A stretch of 64,000 nt of DNA from SKVR01 sp964491395 (GCA_964491395.1 CAZBGI010000012.1:12353-76352), one strand, 5' to 3'. Counted from the stretch's first letter, positions 18,510 through 27,954 are shown. A program made the numbers and translations. The notes: generated from the letters alone by a model not told the origin.

Positions 18510-20066
18510 ATGAAAAATAAAATATTTGCCGCAGTTGCAGCATTGCTGTTTACTTCACTGTTTTATTCATGCAGCGAAGAGTTTCTCGACCTCGAACCTC
18601 TTGATGAGGAGGTAACTTCTAATTTTTACCGCACCCAGGAAGAAGCATACCAGGCATTGGTCGCTATTTACGACGTGCTGACTTACCAAAGTACCCCGGG
18701 AGTCAGCTGGGCTCCTTTTATAACAGTATCTGACGTACTGTCTGATGATGCTTTTGCAGGGGGTGGTGATGCCAACGACGGGGCTAACTTTGATCAGCTC
18801 AACCAATGGAATATTTCCACCACCAGCGTGGTGGCTCATTCCATCTGGATCAAAAACTACATAGGAGTCTACAGGGCAAACCTGTATCTTGAAGTAATTG
18901 ATGACATTGAGGCGAGTGATGAATTCAAACAAAGAACCATCGCTGAGGCTAAATTCCTGCGGGCTTATTTTTACCTGGAGCAGGTACGGTTTTTCGAAAA
19001 TATTCCTTTAATCCTGGAAACTATCAGTGGCCCTTCAGAATATATACAGCCCCAAAATACACCTCAGGAAGTATACAATCAAATAGCACTCGATTTGGTG
19101 GAAGCTATAGCCGACCTCCCTGAAGAAGTTTCTGCAGAGGAAGCAGGCAGGATTACCAAATGGGCCGCACAAGGTCTGCTGGCCCGTGCCTTTTTATTTT
19201 ATGATGGTGTTTATGGTGGCAGCCTGGAGGCAGGAGATGTTACCGTTGATCGCACTTATGCATTGGCGCAGCTGGAAGATCTTATTCAAAACAGTGGACA
19301 TGATTTGTTTGATGATTATTCTCTCAACTTCAGCCTTGACGGTGAATTTGGCGTAGAATCTGTTTTTGAAATATCCTACGGCGATTCACCCGAGTGGTGG
19401 GATTGGGAATACGCACGGGGAGGAAATGGAAATCTGGCTGCCCAAATGCAGGGCCCCAGAGTTTCAGGATCAGACAACTGGGACAGGGGCTGGAGTTTCG
19501 CGCCTGTAAATCACAAACTGGCCCTGTTCATGGAAGATGATCCTCGTTTTGAACATACCATTTTGCTGGAAGAAGAATTAGACGGCACCTTGTCCAAAGG
19601 ATATCAGCATACAGGCTATTTTTCCAAAAAATACAGTTCTGATGCAGAACACTGGGGGTCAGGCGGACAGTTCGAGTTGAATCGTACGGCCAATCACCGC
19701 GTGATTCGCTTTTCTGATGTATTGCTTATGGCTGCCGAACTGGACAGCCCCAGCAAACAGGATTATCTTGACAGGGTAAGAGATCGCGTAGGACTGGAAA
19801 GTGTACCGGCTACCATGGAAAATATCCTTCGGGAGCGTCGACTGGAACTTTCTCTGGAAGGAATCCGTCTATATGACGTGTTACGTCAAGGTACGGCCTA
19901 TGCCAACCAGGAATTTACTCATTCTGGCATCAGGGGTCCCAACTATGAAGGGGATCAGCAAATCTTCGACGTAACCTTCAATCCTGCAACACGCGGCTTC
20001 CTGCCCATACCGCAAACAGAAATAGACTTGATGGAAGGAGCTTTTACACAAAATGACGGGTATTAA
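18510..20066 (+). CDS. susD: SusD/RagB-family surface glycan-binding lipoprotein
   Basis: 518 aa lipoprotein (FYSC at the lipid attachment site, then SEEFLDLEPLDE, the usual SusD opening). TPR-like helices occupy the first half (EEAYQALVAIYDVL, AEAKFLRAYFYLEQVRFF with the conserved LRA.YF). The C-terminal part contains RFSDVLLMAAEL and NILRERRLELSLEGIRLYDVLR, the RagB/SusD hallmark. It caps the SusC barrel and supplies substrate specificity. Normal length, no damage seen. Confidence 0.95.
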   Translation: MKNKIFAAVAALLFTSLFYSCSEEFLDLEPLDEEVTSNFYRTQEEAYQALVAIYDVLTYQSTPGVSWAPFITVSDVLSDDAFAGGGDANDGANFDQLNQWNISTTSVVAHSIWIKNYIGVYRANLYLEVIDDIEASDEFKQRTIAEAKFLRAYFYLEQVRFFENIPLILETISGPSEYIQPQNTPQEVYNQIALDLVEAIADLPEEVSAEEAGRITKWAAQGLLARAFLFYDGVYGGSLEAGDVTVDRTYALAQLEDLIQNSGHDLFDDYSLNFSLDGEFGVESVFEISYGDSPEWWDWEYARGGNGNLAAQMQGPRVSGSDNWDRGWSFAPVNHKLALFMEDDPRFEHTILLEEELDGTLSKGYQHTGYFSKKYSSDAEHWGSGGQFELNRTANHRVIRFSDVLLMAAELDSPSKQDYLDRVRDRVGLESVPATMENILRERRLELSLEGIRLYDVLRQGTAYANQEFTHSGIRGPNYEGDQQIFDVTFNPATRGFLPIPQTEIDLMEGAFTQNDGY

Positions 20067-20085
20067 AATAGTCTGATATATCCTT

Positions 20086-20145
20086 CTTCCCGCCTGCCGG
20101 ATGTCGTTAGCATGACATCTCTGACATCCGGCAGGGCGCGGGAAG
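20086..20145 (+). terminator. Long stem-loop after susD
   Basis: CTTCCCGC (20086-20093) and CTGCCGGATGTC (20094-20105) pair with GACATCCGGCAG (20123-20134) and GCGGGAAG (20138-20145), with one small bulge: 20 paired bases. There is no T-run after it, so an intraoperonic stabiliser or partial terminator separating high susCD expression from the downstream enzymes is likelier than full termination. Confidence 0.65.
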
Positions 20146-20262
20146 TTTCAGGAAAAAATACACCAGGATTTCTACCTGATGTAAGCTGAAATTCAATGAT
20201 TGCATGGATGACTTATTGGTCAGCACAACCATCGTTTGGCTCATTTTTTCTAATAATGGACT

Positions 20263-22682
20263 ATGAAGGCACTTCAAAAAAAAAGCAATACTGTCTGGTC
20301 AATTATTTTGGTCATGGCATCACTCATATTATTTCATGGCTGCAACGGTTCTGGCTCAATGGATAAAAAGGAAAAGAATATTGAAGAATTGCTTTCTCAA
20401 ATGACCCTTGAGGAAAAAATAGGTCAGTTGATGCAGAAGAATGCGGATCACCCGCAGTTGGGTGAGCTAATCTCTCAAGGGTTATTAGGCTCAATACTCA
20501 ATGAGTCAGACCCTGATAGATTATATCAATGGCAAAAACTTGCCGTAGAGAAAAGCCGGTTGGGTATCCCCTTATTGATTGGTCGAGATGTGATTCATGG
20601 CTACAAAACGATTTTTCCCATCCCTCTGGGGCAGGCTGCCANNNNNNNNNNNNNNNNNNNNNNNNNNNNNNNNNNNNNNNNNNNNNNNNNNNNNNNNNNN
20701 NNNNNNNNNNNNNNNNNNNNNNNNNNNNNNNNNNNNNNNNNGATGTGATTCATGGCTACAAAACGATTTTTCCCATCCCTCTGGGGCAGGCTGCCAGCTG
20801 GAATCCTGACCTGGTGGAGCAGGGAGCACGGATAGCTGCCATTGAAGCAGCTTCCATGGGGGTAAACTGGAGCTTTGCTCCCATGGTAGACGTAACCCGC
20901 GACCCCCGCTGGGGTCGTATCGCCGAGAGTTTTGGTGAAGATCATTTGCTGAATGGGTTGTTTGGATCCGCTGTGGTACGGGGTTTTCAAGGGGATGACC
21001 TTGCTGACCCCACCACCATTGCAGCTTGTGTAAAACACTTTTCCGCTTATGGGTGGGCCGAAGGCGGACGCGACTATAATTCGGCCCATATTCCGGAAAA
21101 CGAACTGTTCGATATTGTGCTGCCTCCATTCAAAATGTGCATCGAGGCAGGTGCTGCTTCTGTGATGACCGCTTTTAACGATATCAATGGCATCCCGGCT
21201 ACCGGCCACTTATTTCTCAACCATGAAATCCTGCGTCAGCAATGGGGTTTTGACGGTGTGCTGCTCAGCGACTGGGAGTCTGTGGTGCAGATGGTTGATC
21301 ATGGCTATACACCTAACGAAAAAGAAGCAGCTTATAAAGCCATGACTGCCTCTCTGGATATGGAAATGGCCAGTACAGCCTATGAGAGTTATCTGCAGGA
21401 ATTGATCAAAGAAGATCGGATCAATGAACGGCAAATTGATGATGCTGTAAGAAGAATACTGCGATTAAAATATGACCTGGGATTGTTTGACAATCCCTAT
21501 CCTTTTCTTTCAGATTTTCCATCACTGCTGGATTCAGCCCACCTGGAAGCAGCCAAGCAAATGGCTGTGGAAAGTACCGTGCTTTTGAAAAACCAGGAAA
21601 CACTGCCATTGGATGCCCAGGTTCGGCACATAGCAGTCATAGGCCCCCTGGCAGATGCCCCGCATGACCAGATGGGCACCTGGGTGTTTGATGGCGAAAA
21701 GCAACATACCGTTACACCTTTGCAAGCTCTTAGGGAGCATGCCGCTGAAAACGGCATGGAGATTTTTTACCACCGCGCTCTGCCTTTAAGCAGATCCAAA
21801 GAAATTACTGACCGGCAAGCTATTATCGGGGATGTGAAAAAGTCTGATGTGGTATTGTTGTTTCTTGGCGAAGAATCCATCCTTTCGGGAGAAGCCCATA
21901 GCCTGGCTAATATTGATTTGCAGGGCGCACAGGAAGAACTGGTTCAGCTTGTGGCAGGGGAGGGGAAACCTGTTGTCGGGATTATCATGGCCGGGAGACC
22001 GGTTACTTTTGAAAAAGTGGAACCCTTACTTGATGCTGTTTTGTACGCATGGCATCCTGGTACCATGGGTGGTCCGGCCATTGCTGATTTGCTGTTTGGC
22101 AAAGTTTCCCCATCAGGGAAACTACCTGTTACATTTCCGCGGCATGTGGGGCAGATTCCCATTTATTACAACCATAAAAATACCGGAAAACCTGCAACCT
22201 ACGAAACCTGGATGCATATTGACGATATTCCTGAGGAAGCCGTTCAGTATTCCCTGGGAAATACCTCTCATTACCTGGATTATGGTTTTGAGCCAATGTA
22301 TCCGTTTGGCTTTGGACTTACCTATTCTTCTTTTGAGCTTACCAACCTGGCATTAAATAAACAACAGCTCGCCACTGAAGATACGATTGAAGTATCAGTT
22401 AGTTTGCAGAATACCGGCAACAGAGAGGCAGCTCAGGTTGTGCAACTTTATACACGTCAGCTTTTTGGCAGCAGAGTCCGTCCGGTAAAAGAACTCAGAG
22501 ATTTCCGGAAAGTAAAACTTGTACCCGGGCAGAAACAAATAATTACATTTCAATTACATCCAAACGACTTAGGATTTCACAATCCGGAAATGGAATATAT
22601 AACCGAACCCGGGGAATACCTGCTTTGGGTAGGATTAGACTCTCGGTCGGGTTTGGAAACTGCTTTTGAAATCATAGAATAA
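20263..22682 (+). CDS. GH3 beta-glucosidase lipoprotein, interrupted by an assembly gap
   Basis: The coding frame is 20263-20641, then 100 N (20642-20741), then 20742-22682. The 55 bases before and after the Ns are identical. Collapsing them restores one unbroken frame of 754 aa, the usual length for BglX-type GH3 enzymes, so I read the gene as intact. A lipoprotein signal (LFHGC) opens it. GH3 N-terminal barrel: MTLEEKIGQLMQ, GIPLLIGRDVIHG, WSFAPMVDVTRDPRWGRIAESFGED, CVKHFSAYG, with the nucleophile Asp in GVLLSDWES. GH3 C domain: AVESTVLLKNQETLPLD. A fibronectin-like domain closes it (QNTGNREAAQVVQLY). It would release glucose from beta-linked oligosaccharides. Confidence 0.9.
20587..20796. 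repeat. Exact 55-bp direct duplication flanking 100 N
   Basis: Bases 20587-20641 and 20742-20796 are identical over 55 positions, separated by exactly 100 N. Both copies sit in the same frame of the GH3 gene. 100 N is the convention for a gap of unknown size, and 55 is a common assembler k-mer. This marks contig ends that overlap rather than a biological repeat. Confidence 0.92.
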
Positions 22683-22710
22683 TCATCATACCCAATGTAG
22701 TACTGTAGCA

Positions 22711-24279
22711 ATGAGAAAAAACACGTATACCATTTATATTTCCCTGATTGTTGCCCTGGGAGGATTTCTGATGGGGTTTGACAGCGCGGTCATTTCCGGT
22801 GCTACCCCTTTTTATCGTGAAACATACGGATTGAATTCCGGCTCCATGTTGATTGGATTTTCGGTTAGTTCACTCATCCTGGGTGCCATCATCGGAAATA
22901 TATCCGCCGGAAAGCTGGCTGACCACTTTGGACGAAGGATGGTGCTGATGTTTACGGCCGTTTTGTTTACCCTTAGCGCTTTAACTACTGCCCTTGCTCC
23001 TGATATTATTGTTTTTCTGATAGCTCGAATCGTAGGTGGGCTGGGCGTTGGAATGGCTATTTTGGTGGCTCCCATGTATATTGCAGAAATTGCTCCCCGC
23101 AAACTCCGGGGCAAGCTGGTTACTTTTAATCAACTCAATATTGTAGTGGGTATTTCTGTGGCTTATTTCTCCAATTACTATTTCCAGCAAACCATCGCCG
23201 ATCCGGATCTGAAATGGAGGATTATGCTGGGTGTGGAAGCGGTTCCTGCCGTATTGTACCTGTTTTTGTTGTTTATCGTTCCGCGCAGTCCACGCTGGCT
23301 TATGCAAAAGGGAGATAATCATGAAGCGCTGAATGTTTTGAAAAGAATTCATGGCGAAGTGCAATCGCTCATCGTGTACAAGGAAATCGAAAAAAGCTTG
23401 CGCGAAGAGCTTAACAAAGATAAAGCACGCTGGGCAGATGTTTTTTCCCACCGGATGAAGCTGGTGCTCATTATTGGATTTGGAATTGCCTTTTTTCAGC
23501 AGATAACTGGCATCAATGCAATATTTTACTATGCTCCCATGATTTTTGAAATGGCTGGCGGGGGCAAAGATGCAGCTTTTCTGCAAGCTGCCATCCTTGG
23601 AGTCACCAATGTAGTAATGACCGTGGTTGCTATGTTTCTTATTGACAGTTTGGGTCGTAAACCACTTCTGTATATTGGAGCCACAGGCATCTTCACATCC
23701 CTGGCTATTGTTGGCTTTTCATTCCACAATGCCAAATACAACATTGATGAGGCTTCTATGGAAGCACTTACAACAGAGATTGTACAAATGGATCCGGTGG
23801 CGTTTCATCTGGACAATATTGCAGCACTGGAAGATTTGAAAGGAGTCGTTTTCGTCAACGAAGTTGCCTTTTTCGAAATGGTGAAAGAGAAAGTTGGTCA
23901 GGACACCTATAATAGTTTTAAAGAAATCATTCTTAAACACAGCATAGCCATCAATGGCATATGGGTGTTAATCGGACTGCTTTTGTTTGTGGCTTCTTTT
24001 GCCATCAGCATGGGCCCTGTGATGTGGACATTGCTTTCAGAGATATTCCCCAATAAACTCAGAGGTCTTGCTATCTCTATCATGGGGTTTTGGAACTCAA
24101 TTGTGAGCTTTTCTGTCGCTACCGTTTTTCCTGCTCAACTCGAATATATGGGATCCGGAAACACCTACCTGATTTATTCGTTTTTCGGATTGCTTACCCT
24201 GCTGTTTGTTTGGCGCTTTGTGCCAGAAACCAAGGGAAAGTCGCTGGAAGAACTGGAAGAAAAGCTGATATTAAAATAA
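22711..24279 (+). CDS. MFS sugar porter (sugar:H+ symporter family)
   Basis: 522 aa inner-membrane carrier with 12 predicted helices. Sugar-porter signatures: GFLMGFDSAVISGA in helix 1, DHFGRRMVLM between helices 2 and 3, PMYIAEIAPRKLRGKL, PRSPRWLM after helix 6, FQQITGINAIFYYAP in helix 7, and PETKGKSLEELEEKL at the C terminus. A polar insert of about 75 residues (roughly 345-420) between helices 9 and 10 is unusual for the family. Coming 28 bases after GH3, it would bring the released monosaccharide, probably glucose, into the cytoplasm. Confidence 0.92.
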   Translation: MRKNTYTIYISLIVALGGFLMGFDSAVISGATPFYRETYGLNSGSMLIGFSVSSLILGAIIGNISAGKLADHFGRRMVLMFTAVLFTLSALTTALAPDIIVFLIARIVGGLGVGMAILVAPMYIAEIAPRKLRGKLVTFNQLNIVVGISVAYFSNYYFQQTIADPDLKWRIMLGVEAVPAVLYLFLLFIVPRSPRWLMQKGDNHEALNVLKRIHGEVQSLIVYKEIEKSLREELNKDKARWADVFSHRMKLVLIIGFGIAFFQQITGINAIFYYAPMIFEMAGGGKDAAFLQAAILGVTNVVMTVVAMFLIDSLGRKPLLYIGATGIFTSLAIVGFSFHNAKYNIDEASMEALTTEIVQMDPVAFHLDNIAALEDLKGVVFVNEVAFFEMVKEKVGQDTYNSFKEIILKHSIAINGIWVLIGLLLFVASFAISMGPVMWTLLSEIFPNKLRGLAISIMGFWNSIVSFSVATVFPAQLEYMGSGNTYLIYSFFGLLTLLFVWRFVPETKGKSLEELEEKLILK

Positions 24280-24360
24280 CTTATGAATTTAACATATTGA
24301 TGGTTGGATGCAAAACAGGTCAGGAATCCCAATGGCCCGCATTTTAGAAAAATACAAACT

Positions 24361-25680
24361 ATGAAAAAAAACAGTATTCTTGTATATGTTGTGGCCTTGT
24401 TTTTCATGGCCTGCAATGCAGAGAGCCCCCCAAAAAAAGATATGATGTCGGAAGGACCTTCTATTGTTGAAATGCGCAAACAGGATGGCAAGTACAGGCT
24501 GTTTGTAAATGGAGAAATGTTTTATGTAAAGGGAGCCGGCTGTCAGTACGGTGCATGCCATGAAATAGCGGCACACGGGGGAAATTCTTTTCGTACCTGG
24601 AGTACCGGAACTGACACACAATCAGGACTTGAAGCCCTTGATATAGCCTGGGAAAACGGTCTCATGGTGATGATGGGTCTGGATGTGGCAAAGGAGCGTC
24701 ATGGATTTGATTATGATGATGAAGAGGCTGTGAAGGCACAATTGGAAAGATTACGGGAAGAAGTGATTGCGTTAAAGGACCATCCGGCACTTCTTGGCTG
24801 GGGAATTGGCAATGAACTCAATCTTAGGTACACCAACCCACGTGTATGGGATGCAGTGAATGATATTGCTGCTATGATCAAAGAAGTAGATGGAAATCAT
24901 GTGGTTACTACCATGTTGGCCGGGATTGGTAAGGAAGAGGTCGACTATATTGAAGCAAAATGCCCTAATCTGGATTTTCTTTCCATTCAGCTTTACGGCA
25001 ATCTTATCAACCTTGAGCAAAGTTTGAAAAGTTCCGGTTATGAAGGTCCATATCTTGTTACAGAGTGGGGGCCTACCGGGCACTGGGAAATGCCCGAAAC
25101 CGAATGGGGATCTCCTGTCGAGCAAACCTCCAGCGAAAAAGCCGAAGCCATCAAATTGCGTTACAATGAAGTGCTACTTGCAGACGATAGCCTTTGCATG
25201 GGATCTTATGTTTTTTTATGGGGACAAAAGCAGGAGCGTACTCCTTCGTGGTATGGTATGTTTACGGAAAACGGAGAGAAAACGGAAGCTATCGCTGTAA
25301 TGGAATATTTATGGACGGGCAGCTGGCCTGCGAACAAACCCCCTCGCATGAAGGATATTTCCATCAAAGGAAAAGGAGGTCGTTTCGACAACGTGATGCT
25401 GGAAGCAGGTGATGAATATACGACCTTTCTGGACGTGGAACATAACAATCGCGAAGATCTTGCCGTAAGGGTAGAAATTATGCCGGAACCTGTGGAACTA
25501 AGTGATGGTGGCGATTTTGAGCCGCGACCTGAAAGCATTGAAGGATTGGTTATATCTGCCAATACTTCAGAAATTATTTTCAGGGCACCCGAAGAACAAG
25601 GGGCCTACAGAATCCTGGTGTATGTTACTGATAAGCACAATAATGCAGGAACTGCCAATATCCCATTTTGGGTACAATAA
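24361..25680 (+). CDS. Clan-A glycoside hydrolase lipoprotein with Ig-like C terminus (GH2-barrel or GH158-like)
   Basis: 439 aa from the ATG at 24361, which opens a lipoprotein signal (FFMACNAESPP). A (beta/alpha)8 barrel spans about 40-330. The acid/base is E152 in GWGIGNELNL and the nucleophile E235 in YLVTEWGPTGHW, both after beta-strands as in clan GH-A. Residues about 340-439 form an Ig-like sandwich (FLDVEHNNREDLAVRVEI, GAYRILVYVTD). The sequence resembles proteins labelled GH2 TIM-barrel but lacks the GH2 sugar-binding and sandwich domains. The barrel-plus-Ig build is also that of GH158 beta-1,3-glucanases of gut laminarin loci. The family assignment is open. The PUL context favours a beta-glucan substrate. 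Confidence 0.75.
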   Translation: MKKNSILVYVVALFFMACNAESPPKKDMMSEGPSIVEMRKQDGKYRLFVNGEMFYVKGAGCQYGACHEIAAHGGNSFRTWSTGTDTQSGLEALDIAWENGLMVMMGLDVAKERHGFDYDDEEAVKAQLERLREEVIALKDHPALLGWGIGNELNLRYTNPRVWDAVNDIAAMIKEVDGNHVVTTMLAGIGKEEVDYIEAKCPNLDFLSIQLYGNLINLEQSLKSSGYEGPYLVTEWGPTGHWEMPETEWGSPVEQTSSEKAEAIKLRYNEVLLADDSLCMGSYVFLWGQKQERTPSWYGMFTENGEKTEAIAVMEYLWTGSWPANKPPRMKDISIKGKGGRFDNVMLEAGDEYTTFLDVEHNNREDLAVRVEIMPEPVELSDGGDFEPRPESIEGLVISANTSEIIFRAPEEQGAYRILVYVTDKHNNAGTANIPFWVQ

Positions 25681-25788
25681 GGAAACCCTTGGTGTTGGGG
25701 GCTGAATATATGTTAACGTATTGAAGAAGGCAAACTGTTTGGGTTTTTGTTACTCTTCATTTTTTAGTGTTGTTTTAGTGGTGAGTTG

Positions 25789-25842
25789 CCGGCCTGGATT
25801 TGGAAGTATTTTGTACAAAGTACTCCATCAGGCCGGTTTTTT
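25789..25842 (+). terminator. Terminator of the PUL operon
   Basis: CCGGCCTG (25789-25796) pairs with CAGGCCGG (25829-25836), followed by six T. An inner pairing of AGTATTTTGTACAAAGTACT extends the hairpin. It lies 109 bases after the last PUL gene and faces the DUF429 gene on the other strand. Confidence 0.75.
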
Positions 25843-25881
25843 GTTCTTTTTCCTGCTCTTTCCGGCTGCCGCTACGGGCTT

Positions 25882-26607
25882 TTATGACCATATTCCCATC
25901 TTATTTCCCAGTAGATCTTCGGGATATTCCTTTGAGATATTTCTCAGCCGATCACCCCGCTGCCAGTTGAGCACTGCAAGACATGCTGCATCAGCAATGT
26001 CGTCCGCAGAGGCCTTTCCCTTTAGAGTAGAATCTGATTGCATCTGGCGGAGAAGGGTTGCCATGCCAGGATGAAAGGCTTCCAGCAGATGGATTCTCTC
26101 GGCAAGTCCTTCCGGTTTCTTTTTGGAAAACTGAAGAGGAATATGCTGATTTAGCGTTTGGAATGCGAGTTCAGGATGGGCCTCCAGTATATTTTTTCTC
26201 CAAATGGGATTAAGATGCAGAAATGCATTGATTTCTCTGATTTTAGGCACAATGTTCCAGCTTTGCTTACTGATTTTTTTGCCCACGATGCTTTCATTGA
26301 CAGCGCTGGCCTGCTGATAGCTTTTTTCATGTATTGCCTCCATGCAGGGGGGGCTGAAAATGGAAGAATGTTTCTTGCCCAATAGCTTCCGTGCTGCAAC
26401 ATCGCAAGGGCGATTTCCTGAGAATATTTGTCCTTCACTTAGCAAACCCACGGGCATGTCTACAAGTACACGCACATTGACTGAAAGAATCTGGATAAGA
26501 TCAGAAAATTTTTCAGCCAACATGAAATACTGGCCATGTTGCTCTATTATAACCATTAGCCAGCCTTTTTTACACGCATCTATACCTGCATATGGAAAAT
26601 TGCTCAT
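25882..26607 (-). CDS. DUF429 family protein (RNase H-like fold)
   Basis: 241 aa, no signal peptide. The opening YAGIDACKKGWLMVII and the following VRVLVDMPVGL are the DUF429 hallmarks, with Asp residues placed as in RNase H-like nucleases. GNRPCDVAARKLLG, EAHPELAFQTLN and KASADDIADAACLAV complete the family pattern. Members are predicted nucleases of unknown biological role. It is transcribed towards the PUL terminator and is divergent from the small lipoprotein at 26688. Confidence 0.8.
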   Translation of the reverse strand: MSNFPYAGIDACKKGWLMVIIEQHGQYFMLAEKFSDLIQILSVNVRVLVDMPVGLLSEGQIFSGNRPCDVAARKLLGKKHSSIFSPPCMEAIHEKSYQQASAVNESIVGKKISKQSWNIVPKIREINAFLHLNPIWRKNILEAHPELAFQTLNQHIPLQFSKKKPEGLAERIHLLEAFHPGMATLLRQMQSDSTLKGKASADDIADAACLAVLNWQRGDRLRNISKEYPEDLLGNKMGIWS

Positions 26608-26628
26608 CTTAAAAACGAAAAGAAAGTA

Positions 26629-26656
26629 TTGTTGGGCTAAATTGTATGTATCTTTG
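26629..26656 (+). promoter_or_regulatory. Promoter of the small lipoprotein gene
   Basis: TTG at 26629-26631, a 17-base spacer, and TATCTTTG at 26649-26656 (exact TAnnTTTG). The start would be near 26663, 25 bases before the ATG. Confidence 0.55.
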
Positions 26657-26687
26657 TAGAAACAAAAACTAATAAATACTCCGCGTT

Positions 26688-27230
26688 ATGAAAAATTTTA
26701 AAATTCTCTCCATCGTAGTCCTTAGTGGCTTTTTATTCTTACAGGCATGTGATGAAGACTTGTTGGATGTTAATGAAACTTTCACCTTCGAACATGAATT
26801 TGAGGTTTATTCAGAAGAAACATCTACGCAATTAACATCTTTATTGGACCTTGCAGAGGAACAGGATTTGATTGATGAATACGGTTCAAAGATAAAAAAC
26901 ATTGAAGTGCAGAATGTTAAGTACTGGTTGAAAGCATTCAATGGTTCAGAGGAACAAATGCTCAATACTTTGCAGCTTCAGGTGGCTAACCCCGATGGCA
27001 CCGATCCTCATTCGATGGTACAACTGGAAAACATTGCACTGCACCAGATGGTCAATAATCCAACCAATCTTCCCATTGATACAGAGGGAGTAAGCAGGTT
27101 GGAGGATCTTATTGAGATTCCCCCACATTCTTTGATGTATTTCCTGGACGTAAGTATAAATGAGGTTCCGGCTGATTTTACCGTTGTTTTTGAAGTTACT
27201 GCCAAGATGACGGCTAATCCGCTTAATTAG
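26688..27230 (+). CDS. Small uncharacterised lipoprotein
   Basis: 180 aa. A lipoprotein signal ends at FLQAC, followed by the acidic DEDLLDVNE, consistent with export to the outer surface. The rest is acidic and mainly beta, with alternating strands (FTFEHEFEVYS, NIEVQNVKYWLKAF, ALHQMVNN, FTVVFEVTAKMT). I recognise no domain. It has its own promoter and is convergent with dps, with a palindromic repeat element between them. Confidence 0.6.
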   Translation: MKNFKILSIVVLSGFLFLQACDEDLLDVNETFTFEHEFEVYSEETSTQLTSLLDLAEEQDLIDEYGSKIKNIEVQNVKYWLKAFNGSEEQMLNTLQLQVANPDGTDPHSMVQLENIALHQMVNNPTNLPIDTEGVSRLEDLIEIPPHSLMYFLDVSINEVPADFTVVFEVTAKMTANPLN

Positions 27231-27263
27231 GGTTGTTGTATTTGGCTGAAATCCTTATTATAA

Positions 27264-27389
27264 AAAGAAGCTGTATTAAATGCCTGATATTTTCGGTGAG
27301 CAAAGTCTGTCTGAGAGGTACCTGAATCATGTTCAGATATCGTTTGGAAATACTCACTTAACCGATGGAATATTTGATACAGCTTCTTT
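27264..27389. repeat. Palindrome-ended intergenic element A (divergent copy)
   Basis: Perfect 13-base inverted ends: AAAGAAGCTGTAT (27264-27276) and ATACAGCTTCTTT (27377-27389). The AGCTG-to-CAGCT span is 116 bases, nearly the same as the 117-base span in elements at 47651 and 49387, and an inner CTGAATCATGTTCAGATATCG loosely matches the inner part of the copy at 49382. No coding content. It lies between two convergent genes, so it could also act as a terminator. Confidence 0.5.
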
Positions 27390-27448
27390 ATTGATAAAAA
27401 ATACTTTTTACGTCATGTCACCTGGACAGAACGTAACGATAATAGGAT

Positions 27449-27928
27449 TTAGTTATTTTGCCAAGAAGAATACATCCAAACCAGTTTTTCCTGTTCGCGA
27501 ATATAATCACTGGCCATGGCATTGGTACCCTCGTCATCCATTTTGTCAGAAAGATCAAGAATGACTCTTTGCTTTTCCAGTAAAATCTTCAGGGCATCCA
27601 ATACACCTTGAACGCATACCACATCTTCTGAAGCATCTTTGATGGCCTTTACATCTGAAATACCAGTATAGTCAGCAAAGGTATGCAGGGGAGTACCTCC
27701 CAGGGTAAGAATGCGCTCTGCTATTTCATCTATCTTGGTATGCAAATCATTATATAGCTCTTCAAATTTCATGTGAAGTTCAAAGAATTTGTGCCCTTTG
27801 ATATTCCAATGAAAGCCCCTGGTATTTTGATAAAACACCTGGTAGTTGGCCAGCAGATCGTTAAGTTTGTCAATTAGTTCTTTAACATCTGAATTCTCTA
27901 GTCCGATTTGATTTGTTGATTTTTTCAT
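27449..27928 (-). CDS. dps: Dps family DNA-binding ferritin-like protein
   Basis: 159 aa dodecameric mini-ferritin that oxidises Fe(II) with peroxide and stores iron while shielding DNA. The inter-subunit ferroxidase ligands are all present with canonical spacing: H40 (RGFHWNIKG), H52, D67 and E71 (KIDEIAERI). A short Lys-containing N terminus could contact DNA. It lies 78 bases downstream of the PerR-like gene on the same strand, so co-regulation or co-transcription is likely. Confidence 0.93.
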   Translation of the reverse strand: MKKSTNQIGLENSDVKELIDKLNDLLANYQVFYQNTRGFHWNIKGHKFFELHMKFEELYNDLHTKIDEIAERILTLGGTPLHTFADYTGISDVKAIKDASEDVVCVQGVLDALKILLEKQRVILDLSDKMDDEGTNAMASDYIREQEKLVWMYSSWQNN

Positions 27929-27954
27929 ACTATTAAAAATTTAGAGATTTGATT

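Noticed and set aside
20642..20741. GH3 gene as a true pseudogene or as two genes
   Set aside because: The break is 100 N with an exact overlap on both sides, and collapsing it restores a full-length gene.
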